From NCBI GenBank assembly GCA_013399115.1, contig VXAA01006078.1, forward strand, positions 218,380 to 282,379: DNA of 64,000 nucleotides. The letters are read 5' to 3'. The notes beneath the pieces were generated by a model. It made no database searches. It was not told the DNA's origin and saw nothing but the letters and a program-made list of their open reading frames with translations. The position numbers and the translations under genes are program-made. The stretch is from Anseranas semipalmata. Its lineage: Eukaryota > Chordata > Aves > Anseriformes > Anseranatidae. This document shows positions 27,101 to 36,620 of this stretch, one piece after another. Numbering within the stretch: the first letter of the stretch is position 1; the number at the start of each line of letters is the position of its first letter.

Positions 27101-30100
27101 AAGCTTACCTCACTGATAAAGCCAACTAATTTCTTTCCTTACTTTCCCCCAGCTACTCAGCCATCAACTGCACCTACACTGGAAGTACAACAAGGAACTA
27201 CCAAAAAGCTCCCCAGAAATCACAGGCTTTTCAGTATGGTCACATGAGCAACTGTTCCTGCAGAACAGAACTGGCAAACAGGCACACAGTGGTCATTTTT
27301 CACACTGGATTTCCCAGAAAAGCATTTAGTGTCATCATCCCTTCAAAGAAGCCACTGTAGCATCCACATGAGAGGAAGGGATGAAAAAGAACAGACAGTT
27401 CCCACTGTACTTGCACATATGTGGGGACTTACTGTCCCTTTCAGTTGACCCAGAAAGAAGTCTAAAAACTGGCCTCCAAATCCTTACTTTAACAACTCTT
27501 ACATTCTAATCAAAAATATTTTGGAATTGTCATATATCTTTCTCTCTGAAAAAAAACTGTTACCTCTCCCTGCTACTTCTTTTCAACACCTAAAAGAAGA
27601 TACCTAGATACCATGGTAAACAATACCCCAGGCACAAATAAAATACTAGACTGCAACAGCACTCTGCTTTCTGCCACAATTCACAAAGGGAACAGTTTAT
27701 GCCCATGCTTATCGTGAGGTGGGGAGGACGTGGAAGAGCAATCAGAGCTGTACAACAAAGCAGGTCTGCATACAGTGGCTGCCTGTCATGGCAGGCTGGG
27801 ACAGAGTTAATTTTCTTCGCAGAGGCTCACACAATACTGTGTTTTGGATTTTTGATAAAAATACTGGTGATAACACACTGATGGCTTAAGTTGTTACAGA
27901 GCAGTGTTTACACAGAGCCAAGGATGTTTCAGCTTCTCATGCTGCCCTGCCAGCATGGAGGTTGGGGGTGCACCAGCAGCTGGGAGGGGACACAGCCAGG
28001 ACAGCTGACCCAGAGCGACCAAAGGGATGTCCCATGCCATGTGGCATCATGCTCAGCAATAAAAGCTGGGGTAAAGAAGGAGGAAGAGGGGAGACACTCG
28101 GAGTGATGGCACTTATCTTCACAAGAAACCATTCCGCTTGACGAGCCCCGCTTTCCTGGCAGCGGCTGAACACCTGCCTGCCGATGGGAAGTAGCAAATG
28201 AATTCCTTGTTTTGCTTTGCTTGCATGTACAGCTTTTGCTTTACCTAGTAATCTGTCCTTATCTCAGCCCATGAGCTCTCGCACTTTTACCTTTCCAATC
28301 CTCTCCCCCATCCCACCTGAGGAGAGCAAGCAAGCGGCTATGCGGGGCTGAGCTGCCTACCGGGGGCAAAACTATAACACTGGCACAGGCACTGAGAGTG
28401 ACCTCTGATGGAGTTCACAAAGGAGAATGTTAAATAGTTAAAAACCTCAATTTCATCAGAAATATATTTTCGGTATATTCCATTACCTGCAACAACCCCA
28501 AGAACCAAGTCTTTTCCAGTGGTTGAATGCTGGCCTTTGACCCAGAGAGTTTTAAGACTATTAAATGTATAAAAGTAAACAAAATTGGAGCAGCATAGGC
28601 TGGAGATAACAGGGAACCATCCTCGATATGGCGCCAGCCTGATGGAAAGAAAAAGGTCAAAGTAAGGAAAAAGTCACAGTAAGGATCAGCAAAGCATTTC
28701 TGTGATCAGGTTGATTTTACGCGCTGGAGGTCCCAGAGATACAACACTGTACCGTACATACAATACTAACTAGGTATGTCTTTATCATTAATGGTCACAA
28801 GCCATACTAAGCTCTTGACTATACCATAAAAATTAAGCCATTAAGCACTTAAATCAAGACCAGTTCTACTGAAAAGGAGCTGTAAAGGTACAATACATTT
28901 GCAGCAAAAAGCTCAGTGCTCACTCACCCCCAAAATTAAGTATTACCACCATATTTGTTCTCTACCAGCATCCAGCAATGAACTATAAACATTTGTGGCA
29001 TGAATATGCTTGAAAAATATGTTAACATACAAACTGATACAATCAGTTCAAGTCGCATATCGAAACATGCACACGTAGACACCTTGCTGAGAATCAGAGT
29101 TGTCAGCCCAATACAAAAGATAACAACCTAGTAAAGAGATGCTCACTTCTCCCAGGACAGAAAATAATGCTTAACATAGCTGGAGAAGGGGGAATTTCAC
29201 TGATGAAAACTGAATAGGCATGCCTACCCTTACAATTCAGAGCTATTTTTTTTAGATGCTGTCAATAGTTGCCATTGTTTGTGTATCTTGATCTAAGAAT
29301 GATCTTGTAACAGCTGACTAGCAAAGCTCCCTTCTCTGACAGGCCTGATGAGCCTGTAAAAACAGGGACACCTCAACAACTGACCTGCATCCCCAGCATG
29401 TTCTGCAATACACCCAAAAAGAATAATGATCTGCACCTTCATTGAAGCTGCACAGGCCAGGTAGAGAACTGGTATCATGTTAAGAGCAGAAGAAATCACC
29501 TCAAAGACAAGCAGTAATCATAGAGGCTCTTTAGTATCCATGAAAATACTGGGAATGCACAGAAAATGAGAATCCCCAAGAAGGAGACCACAAAGGATGC
29601 AAGGCTGGTAAGTGCAGTATCTGACTGTTCTTATGATGCAAACACTAGGTTTTCATCTTTAGATGCTCCAAGTGCTTCTCTCTCAAATGTAGCTGGAAAT
29701 ATACCACATTGTTGGGGCTGTTTCAGATGTTACAGGCTTAGCTGATTATACAGTTATAATTAAAAATTAACTGTGCATACAGTTATTCATCAGTAGAAGT
29801 AAAACAATTTTTGCATCACCTATTTCTTCTGTGCTAGAAAAGAAAGGGAGAAACTCTCTGCAGACCATGTCTTTTAAATGTGAGTGTTAGTTTGGTTTTG
29901 CTTGGGTTACTAAGAGCTAGTTTTGATGATTTTCAAAGAAACCATCTTGCAATACCAAACACAAAACTAAAGACAAAGCATGATTTTGCTGACTCACGTT
30001 GTCAGTGCTAGTATTGGTCATTCATGAACAAATACTTCCGAACAAAAATAAAACGTAATTTTGTGTTCCAAACTGCAACCTTGAGATGAACTCAATGTAC

Positions 30101-33100
30101 CTCAGTGAACACCCTATATATCACCTAGAAAAGAATGAAAGTGCAGGGAAGAAAGCAAAGCTGCTTGATAAACTTCTGAGGAAGAGAGAAAGTCCATTAG
30201 CTAAACCTATTTGCTTTACATCACATCTAGATGAGAAAAGCACTCTCAGAAAAGCATACTATGAGACAAGATTCTACGGACTAATGCCAACAAGATGTTT
30301 ATGATCTCATATCACAGTAGTCTGGGTTTTTTTGGTTGGTTGGTGGGGGGTGGGTTGTTGTATTTTTGCGCTATTCCAGACATCTCTAAAACTAGTTTAG
30401 TTCATTCATTGCTTAGCCAGGTCTTCCAAGGATCTTTGGAGGAAACAATGTTCCTTTCTTGCCAGAATTACTGAGTTGTGTTTCACAGAAAAAGCAGAAT
30501 GCCTACTTTTGCAGTCTCTCCATTTCAGTTAATTTCTAAATTGAAGTTTACAACTGCCAACTGCTCAAGTTCAAATGTGTGAAAAAGTTATTGGCCAAGC
30601 TAACCTTTTGTCAGCTTTAAATGTCTTGGAAGCTCTAGTCCACTTAAGAGTTCCAGGGATTCACTTAGGAAAATATTTGTAACGAGGACACATGTACAGC
30701 TTTTTTTCAACCACCTCAGCACAGACTGTGGGCAAATACTAAAACACCGCATTGCTGAAAGTTAAGTACTTTTCCATAGACCTTGAATCTCATTAGCACT
30801 GAGTTACTTGTTTCTTTCCATGTGCTTAGGAGAAGAAACGTCTCAATTCTCCTGTTCAAAGTGGCTCAGCTGCCCAAGAGTTTCATCTTGGTTGTAAGAA
30901 ATGGACACACCCAAAAATTAGGGCACACAAAGCTGGTTTATCAGGTACACGAAGGTACATTTGTGTACAAGCCTGCATTTCTGAAGAGGCACAGCCACCC
31001 CGCTAATGGAGGCACAGTTACATCGCTAAGCAGACTGATTGCATAATGTACTCAAGAAAGTTAATCCAAATTACCTGAAGATGAACACACTGGATTACGC
31101 AAGTCATATCACTTATATGGAGACATTTTAATTCAAAGGAAAAGTCTGTCCACACAGATATGGGCTAACTATTCCACTTTAAAAGCAAATTCAAATTAGT
31201 TTTAGAGCTTGCTTACATGAAGACAAGAGGAAAATTATCATCTACTCACAGGCCTTCTTCTTTGATTATTTCCAGTAGGACTGCTGGTGTTGTCTTAGAC
31301 TTCCGCTTCTCATCAACTGGAAAACAGAAGAATCACATTTCTAGATTATTCTGATTTTTAGTACTCAGTTTCAATCCCTTATCCTTCCTATTCTGAACAT
31401 ACCCCAGAACAGCATATTTCTTCTTCCTTGAAAGGGACAGACATTCTGTGTTTCTGCAGAACTTCCAGAAAGTGTCTCCTTACTTTCATTTGCTAGGTAA
31501 GGCTACTTGCCATCGTTATTCTTCCCCAGACTAGGATGTTCTTTCAGGCATCAAAGTATCTGCAGTTACCAATTCCTAACCTTACAGCTGTGACACGAAC
31601 TGAAGGTAGGTAAGCGACTAGGACCGGGCTGCCTATCTGCTCTCAGAATCATTCCTTGCACACCAGACCAGCACCACGAGCAGAGCCATCTCTTACAGTT
31701 AATCTGCAAATAGCTAAGCCCTAGAAAAACAACTGTTGTGTGGAAAGCTGCAAAAGAGCAGTATGGTACTAACTTCTCAACCACATATTTCTGACCACCT
31801 GGCTGATGATCTCCCTTTAGTTCTTCATAATGCTGTAATTGCAGTGCTAAAGTGTTTGGTAATTCTGTGACTTTTGATTGGGAGAGAACATTAGAACAAA
31901 GTTTATACTCTGACTGAATTTTTGTAAATATCAGTCGGATGTTCCTGTTCCAAGTTCTATCACTGAATTTTCCCTTTAAACCATTCTCAGGAATAATTCC
32001 AGACTAGTTTTTCATGATACTGCCCCTGCGGTGTGAAGTGTTGTCAGCAGCCAAATGCACCACCACCACCCCACAAACGTAACCCTGTGTAATCTCACAT
32101 CTTTCTCTTCTCACTGTAAGACAACCATTCAGAAACCAAATCTGGCCATGGATCACACAGTCTTTCCAACTAATTAAAAGGTTGCTCAATACTTTCAGAC
32201 GGGAGAATTACCTTCAGCTGGGAAAATGGTGTTAGTGATTAAAAGGCATTGCACAAGTCAGATTCTCGGTCGTGCAAGACAGGTTCCCCTGCAACAACCC
32301 GTACAAATGCTGAAAAAACAGAAACACCACCGTACAAAGAAACTCGAGTTTTGACACTTACCCTGAAGTCTAAGCCTAGCTGTATCCAAAGGAAAAAATA
32401 CAGTCATTGCCGTCATACTGCCCTGAAAAACAAAATAAACTGGCTATGTAGCGTATCAATTGTTTATACAGATGCCTGACAAACTCTCTGGTAGCCCTTT
32501 GCATCTCACCCAGAAACTAGAGTACTATTTAAGTTTAAAAATGGGATAAACTCCATACGTAAGAATGTTAAGTGAAGTGGTTTTCTGACCCCATGCTTGC
32601 AAACGAGATTTTTCACTTGCAAATTATTAGATCAAGCCAAAATTAAAAGAATTAGAAGCTTTTTGTCCAAAGAGGAGGTTTTTGAAGTCTGTGAGCAGAT
32701 AAAGTTGCACTGGAAGAAAATCACCCCTTCTCTAACTCCCATTAGCCTCCATACCCTGTTTCTGGTAAGGGGGAAAGAATGACACAAGCAATTGCTGTCT
32801 TACAGTAACATTGTTTTGACTTAAGGGGAAAAAAAAAAACAAAAACACTTGCTAATTAAAGAAAGATAGTACAACACTTTCAGGACTTAATCTAACATTA
32901 TACTAAATTCCAGTTTAGGCAATTAAGGCTCACCTGCCAAGTACTTCTGCATTAATATTGCACAGCTTTTAGGAAATATATTTAACTCAAAAAGAACCTG
33001 GCTCGGTGTAAACTTGTTAACACTCCACAGAAACACTAAATGCATTAAATGGCTGCTAAAGCTGCAGGGCTCTGTCATTAGTAGCCACGCAGCTGTTTAA

Positions 33101-36100
33101 GAGGTGGGAAGGTTCTACTACACAGCTTCTGGAAGTTCCAGCCTTCCCCTTCTCCGACCTTCATTTCCAACACTCAGCTGCCTCAGCGTAACCAGGTGCA
33201 GCACTCGATGCGTGCTGAATTTATCCTGCTTCCATCTTCCCAAAGTGAGATTTAGCCTGAATCCCACTCTCAGGGCAACCCACCATACAGCAATGTAAAC
33301 ACATGCAGTCGAATCAGAAAGCAGAAATTGGGAAATAATTGGGGAAGATGGAGTAGAGGCAGACAGGACAAATGGGTGGACACAAAGTATAGGCTTCTTA
33401 AAACTGGCTTAAAATGTACGTGAACCTATGGCTCAACTGAGCGTCATGAGATAACTCAGCTGATTAACAGATTATGGCCAACAAAAAGTAATTTGTACCC
33501 TCTCCCCTCCTTTAGCTAAACTGAAGAAAATAAACTCAGAGAAGCAGAGTTACTTCCCTCCTGGGTTTGTAAACAACTCAACTGCATGGTCCGAAGGTTG
33601 CCAGAAGCATCACATGAAGGGGACAGGATCTCATGGCTAGGAGTAAGGGAAAGGCAGAAATGAGCAGGACCAGCCCTTTTCCCAGCAACAAAACCTCTCA
33701 AGATGGGCTCAGATACCTTGCTGAATCACACCCGAGACCAACAGGGAAAGTAACTCTCCTTGCCGCTTGCAGGTACGTGCAATAAAGTGCACGACCTCAT
33801 GCTGTTAACAGGGGGAGGCTTCACTCTCTGCCTTCCCACCACCTTCCTGTCAGTGCCAAAGCTAGGTCGTTAGCCAAGTCATGGTATCACTGAATAATCT
33901 CTAGAACAGGTACAAACTGGCTTAATCAACCCCAGCTCTTGCTAAAATGCACTTGTACCCCTGCCGCCTCCATTCTGGTGGCATAACTATTTGGGCAGCT
34001 GCATGACGATGCAGCCAAGGAAGCTAATCTGGCCAAAGAACAACTTTATCCCTAGGCTACTTTTTAAGTCGGATCAGTTCCCTGAGCAGTATCACTGCAG
34101 CACCACACAAGCAACTGGCAGTGACCAAGAGGTGGCGGTGAACGGCCAGAACAAACGGCGTGAGGTGACTTCGCCGCCAAGAAGAGGTCTGCGTGACCAC
34201 AGCCTACCGTTTGATGGTTTAAAAACAAAAAAAAACAAAACAAACAAAAGTTGTCAGCCAATATTCAGAGCAGCTTAATTACTGCCATAACGCTTCTATA
34301 AAACAGTCATTCCTACAGCTTTTGAAACAGGAAGGTTGCTTTATAGCTATATGCAGAGATAAAGAATACTTATATAATTCAATTAAAGTCCACACGAAAT
34401 CAAGCACCGATTTTTTCTTTTGCTGCTCACAATACTAATTTAATTAGTCTCAGACTTGACTAGGTAGCCTAGAAGAGATATGAACTTTCACCAAACTAGA
34501 AGAGAAACAAAAGTGATGGTGTTGTGATCAGACATGTTCTTCTGATTCATTACTTCAGCACAGTTCATAGGTTGCTTTTTTTCTGTTTTTTTTTTTTAAT
34601 TCTTGCATCACATCCCCATTCCTCATCAGCATGTCTTATACTAATTTAAGCAGAAGGTGAGACAATATCAGAACAGTTAGTACCTGTGTCAAAGATCTTG
34701 ACAAAATTCATGTATTACTGCAGCAAACAGAAGTCTGTAGGTGGGTGAATACATCTTTATTATAACAAAATAAAAATCAAGGTCTCCAGCATAAGATGGT
34801 TAAAAAGAAAAAGGAAGCCACCTCATTTTAGGAAAAAGTCTTGCCTGGAGCTCTAACTTGCACGTGAATATTAGTAACAGTAAGTGGAAGTCACAAGGGT
34901 ACAGAAGTCCAATAGGTCCGAAAGGTTCTGTCTTCCTTCACAACAAAAATCACTGCCGCTCAGACATAAACATCTTCAAATACAACAGGGAATTCCCATT
35001 AACTCACCACCACGAAGGGAGCTGAGATACCGTTTTATCATGTTTTAAGTTTATGTCTGGATTTTCAAATTCAGTTCATATTATAAGCTTTGACGAGGAG
35101 TACAGCCTGATGATAGTGGTCTGCATACAAGAGTGAGAGGCTAACAGGGAGGGCTAGATAGTGCTACCACCTTCTGTGCAAGCCAGCAAAAGGCGAGCAT
35201 GCAGCATTTCAATAATGAGCTCATTTGAGAGTTCCCTTTCTCAAAACTGGAAACAAAAACCCCATTGCCTCAGATAATTGAATAAGCAGACCTAAAACAC
35301 TTGAAAAGCAGAGAATAATCCCATGTTTATATGTAATAACGACCAAATGACCTTACGAGTCTTCTTTCGCTTTCTCTGGCAGGCCAATTTATAATCAGCT
35401 TCTATTGCTCAGTAATGTTTAGTGACCTTCATCCAAAACAAGTCATTGCAAGTCATTTTAAGGACTCAAATTAGAACAAGAGATTTTGCCCAGAATAGTA
35501 GGTCAGCAACTGCTCAAACAGGCGTTCTCACCAACCCAGAATAACCCAAAAGCAGAGCTGCATCAGCTTGCTTGGAACCCATCAGTATGTCTTTTCCAAC
35601 ACGCCACATCGTGCTGAACTTCTTAATCTGTTGGAAGGACAAGGCTGATTTGCTATTTAGAGAGCTAGCAATCATTCATTTAAGGGCAGGGCACACTAAA
35701 GAAACCTACCCAAACTAAGCAATACTTTTTAATTTACAAGTGCCATCCAAAAAACGCAATTCAGTAACCTATGCACACCTCCTCTAGCTGCACTGCGCTT
35801 GTTTTGTATTTCGATTAGCGTGTATGCATAACTTAAACCACCACAGCTCCTAAGCACTGATAAGGCAATCACAGAGTGCGGATGCTCAGCACAACTTTCA
35901 TTTTACGCAACGGGAGCGCTACCCCTCTCTCCTCATTTCCGCGAAGCTTAAATCTTCCTCACCGGCTGGATACCCGGCTCGGGATGTTTGCGTGCTGCCT
36001 TTCTGAGGGAGCAAACCTGCGGCTCCCACCGGATTCAACTGCTCGGGGCGAGAGCCGGCCGCGAGGTTCATCGCCCCCGCCCCCCCCCGCCGGNNNNNNN

Positions 36101-36250
36101 NNNNNNNNNNNNNNNNNNNNNNNNNNNNNNNNNNNNNNNNNNNNNNNNNNNNNNNNNNNNNNNNNNCCCTCGCCCCGCCCCGCCCCGCTCTCTCACCACG
36201 GCCCCGGACACGGCGTGGACCAGGCTCTCGTAGGAGGCGACGGAAGACAT
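18065..36250 (-). CDS. SLC25A17: Peroxisomal membrane carrier PMP34, complete, nine coding exons
   Basis: The joined exons encode 307 residues that I recognise as SLC25A17/PMP34, a peroxisomal-membrane solute carrier reported to exchange CoA, FAD and NAD+ for AMP-type nucleotides and to be inserted through PEX19. Exons (minus strand): 36250-36197, 32422-32362, 31316-31250, 28638-28487, 24684-24568, 23818-23673, 22457-22362, 18765-18683, 18212-18065. All introns are GT-AG and all phases join without a break. Three mitochondrial-carrier repeats are visible through their signature motifs: PLDTAR (about residues 29-34), PLWVVN (121-126) and PLQTVQ (222-227). The degenerate second and third motifs are typical of this subfamily. 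The protein starts [14 protein letters not shown] and ends GLKHSRRH, the same length as the human protein. The human gene is also followed on the same strand order by ST13. No frameshift or stop was seen. An in-frame upstream ATG exists (separate entry). Confidence 0.97.
18683..18765 (-). CDS. SLC25A17: SLC25A17 coding exon 8
   Basis: 83 bp encoding [20 protein letters not shown] through RERV, plus two bases of an Arg codon. Acceptor TTTTTTTCAG, donor GTGAAC. Confidence 0.94.
18766..22361 (-). other. SLC25A17: SLC25A17 intron 7
   Basis: A 3.6 kb AT-rich intron with no recognisable repeat beyond short A/T runs. No exon-like open frame with splice sites was seen. Confidence 0.8.
22362..22457 (-). 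CDS. SLC25A17: SLC25A17 coding exon 7
   Basis: 96 bp, phase 0 at both ends, encoding [20 protein letters not shown] and [12 protein letters not shown] (residues 200-231). It carries the third carrier signature, PLQTVQ. Acceptor TTAAACAG, donor GTAAGT. Confidence 0.95.
22603..22672 (+). repeat. Three near-copies of an AAGAGTCAAAAA unit
   Basis: The 12-mer recurs three times within about 70 bp of SLC25A17 intron 6, separated by A/T runs. A small degenerate tandem array, about 140-220 bp inside the intron from exon 7. Confidence 0.7.
23673..23818 (-). CDS. SLC25A17: SLC25A17 coding exon 6
   Basis: 146 bp encoding [20 protein letters not shown] through [11 protein letters not shown] (residues 151-199). 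It includes the basic loop near a region proposed for peroxisomal targeting of PMP34. Acceptor TTCTTCTTAG, donor GTAAGT. Confidence 0.95.
24120..24180 (+). repeat. Poly-A followed by (AG)23 microsatellite
   Basis: About 15 A then 23 AG units in SLC25A17 intron 5, next to an N at 24119. Unit count may be unreliable. Confidence 0.95.
24568..24684 (-). CDS. SLC25A17: SLC25A17 coding exon 5
   Basis: 117 bp encoding [20 protein letters not shown] through NYKGII. It has the second, degenerate carrier signature, in which Trp and Asn replace the usual charged residues, as in other PMP34 proteins. Acceptor TGCGTTAG, donor GTAAGC. Confidence 0.95.
25829..26640 (-). mobile_element. CR1 LINE 3' portion, 5'-truncated
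   Basis: The left end reads CACAGAATGGTTGAGGTTGG, the complement of the conserved CR1 3' end; the element therefore runs on the minus strand with its 3' end at left. A decayed minus-strand frame at 26294-26497 contains [20 protein letters not shown], recognisable as the reverse-transcriptase catalytic region of CR1 with FPDD in place of the usual FADD. The short distance from there to the 3' end suggests internal loss. Inactive relic in SLC25A17 intron 4, on the gene's strand. The right boundary is approximate. Confidence 0.88.
27784..28379 (+). mobile_element. Solo LTR of an endogenous retrovirus (ERVL-like)
   Basis: A 596-bp block begins TGTCATGG and ends CTATAACA, giving TG...CA ends with imperfect terminal inverted repeats. 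The flanking 5-mers CTGCC and CTGGC match at 4 of 5 positions, as expected for a decayed target-site duplication. The body (GGGACAGAGTTAATTTTCTT near the start, GAACACCTGCCTGCCGATGG at 28168-28187) resembles an LTR family I know as common in non-galliform birds. No internal viral genes are present, so this is a recombined solo LTR. An A/T-rich motif at 28058-28063 sits where I expect the U3 TATA box. It lies antisense in SLC25A17 intron 4, 107 bp from exon 4. Confidence 0.8.
28487..28638 (-). CDS. SLC25A17: SLC25A17 coding exon 4
   Basis: 152 bp encoding [20 protein letters not shown] through [12 protein letters not shown]. It includes the end of carrier repeat 1 and the start of repeat 2. 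Acceptor TTTCCATCAG, donor GTAATG. A solo LTR begins about 107 bp beyond the donor, in intron 4. Confidence 0.95.
28639..31249 (-). other. SLC25A17: SLC25A17 intron 3
   Basis: A 2.6 kb AT-rich intron. A GT-rich low-complexity stretch lies near 30327-30366. No coding or mobile element was recognised. Confidence 0.85.
31250..31316 (-). CDS. SLC25A17: SLC25A17 coding exon 3
   Basis: 67 bp encoding VDEKRKSK...[10 protein letters not shown], the matrix-type loop and helix after transmembrane helix 1. Acceptor TTTTCCAG, donor GTGAGT. The phase (2 bases carried over) fits exon 4. Confidence 0.95.
32362..32422 (-). CDS. SLC25A17: SLC25A17 coding exon 2
   Basis: 61 bp encoding [20 protein letters not shown] plus one base of the next codon. 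It carries the first carrier signature (PLDTAR). The acceptor is TTTTTCAG and the donor GTAAGT. Confidence 0.95.
32423..36196 (-). other. SLC25A17: SLC25A17 intron 1
   Basis: A 3.8 kb intron. It holds the distal half of the CpG island and the assembly gap, then AT-rich unique sequence. No further exon, RNA gene or transposable element was recognised. Confidence 0.85.
36094..36166. other. Assembly gap (73 N) in SLC25A17 intron 1
   Basis: A run of N begins 30 bp past the exon 1 donor, in the most GC-rich part of the island. The flanks are C-runs, so this is probably sequence hard to read through rather than a large missing block. Its true size is unknown. Single N bases also occur at 24119, 36357 and 53780. 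Confidence 0.95.
36197..36250 (-). CDS. SLC25A17: SLC25A17 coding exon 1
   Basis: Encodes the first 18 residues, [18 protein letters not shown], and ends in phase 0 at a GTGAGA donor. This start is chosen because the mammalian protein begins at the equivalent Met. It has G at -3 but T at +4. Confidence 0.95.
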
Positions 36251-36334
36251 GGCCGCGGCTCCGGCGGGCTCCGGCTGCGAGGCGGTGCCGGCGGGGAGCT
36301 CGAGGTTACCGACGGCCGCCCCCAACCGCGCCAT
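36251..36334 (-). CDS. SLC25A17: Possible 28-residue N-terminal extension of SLC25A17
   Basis: An ATG at 36334 is in frame with the conserved start at 36250 and no stop lies between. The frame stays open upstream to a TGA at 36440-36442. Its context (GCC before, G after) is a better Kozak match than the conserved ATG. The added peptide is Ala/Gly/Pro-rich with Glu residues and has no evident targeting helix. It may be 5'UTR, an alternative isoform or a gene-prediction trap; use in vivo is not shown by sequence alone. Confidence 0.35.
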
Positions 36335-36620
36335 GGCGCCCGCCCTCCCCCACCGTNGAACGGGAGCTCGGCGCTGACAGGAGCGGCGGCGGCTGCGCAG
36401 CGCGCCAGGTTTTTCGGTAACGCCGCCTAGGCTGTTACCTCACGGAGGGTCGGAAGGGAGGCGTCTCTTCTCCCGAGACCGCCGGCTGGGCTGCAGCGGT
36501 GCGGCCGTAGCGCTGCATCGCGCTCACTGCGCCTCCGGGCCTGGCGCTCGCTGTGCTGGCCCGGGTAGGGAAGGAGGAGAGCTGCAAAATCGGACTGGAC
36601 AGCGGTAGCTGGCCCGTAGC

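Larger units (their letters stand above)
24685..28486 (-). other. SLC25A17: SLC25A17 intron 4, site of two retroelement insertions
   Basis: A 3.8 kb intron carrying a CR1 fragment (about 25829-26640) and a solo LTR (27784-28379), both annotated separately. It also has a TTTG-rich stretch near 25766-25780 and a 16-bp tandem duplication near 26757-26790. Confidence 0.85.
35930..36620 (-). promoter_or_regulatory. SLC25A17: CpG-island promoter of SLC25A17
   Basis: A sharp rise in G+C and CpG surrounds exon 1, in a background of AT-rich introns and spacer. It includes C-runs near 36070-36092 and CG-dense sequence at 36190-36560. No TATA box was seen at a suitable distance, consistent with a dispersed housekeeping promoter. 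The transcription start cannot be placed. An assembly gap interrupts the island. Confidence 0.7.

Noticed and set aside
28058..28063. AATAAA in the solo LTR as its polyadenylation signal
   Set aside because: By position and context it corresponds better to a mutated TATA box of the U3 region. Kept only as an A/T motif.
35876..36430. 184-codon plus-strand frame through the CpG island
   Set aside because: It crosses the N gap and lies antisense to SLC25A17 exon 1. Open only because of high GC and the ambiguous bases.
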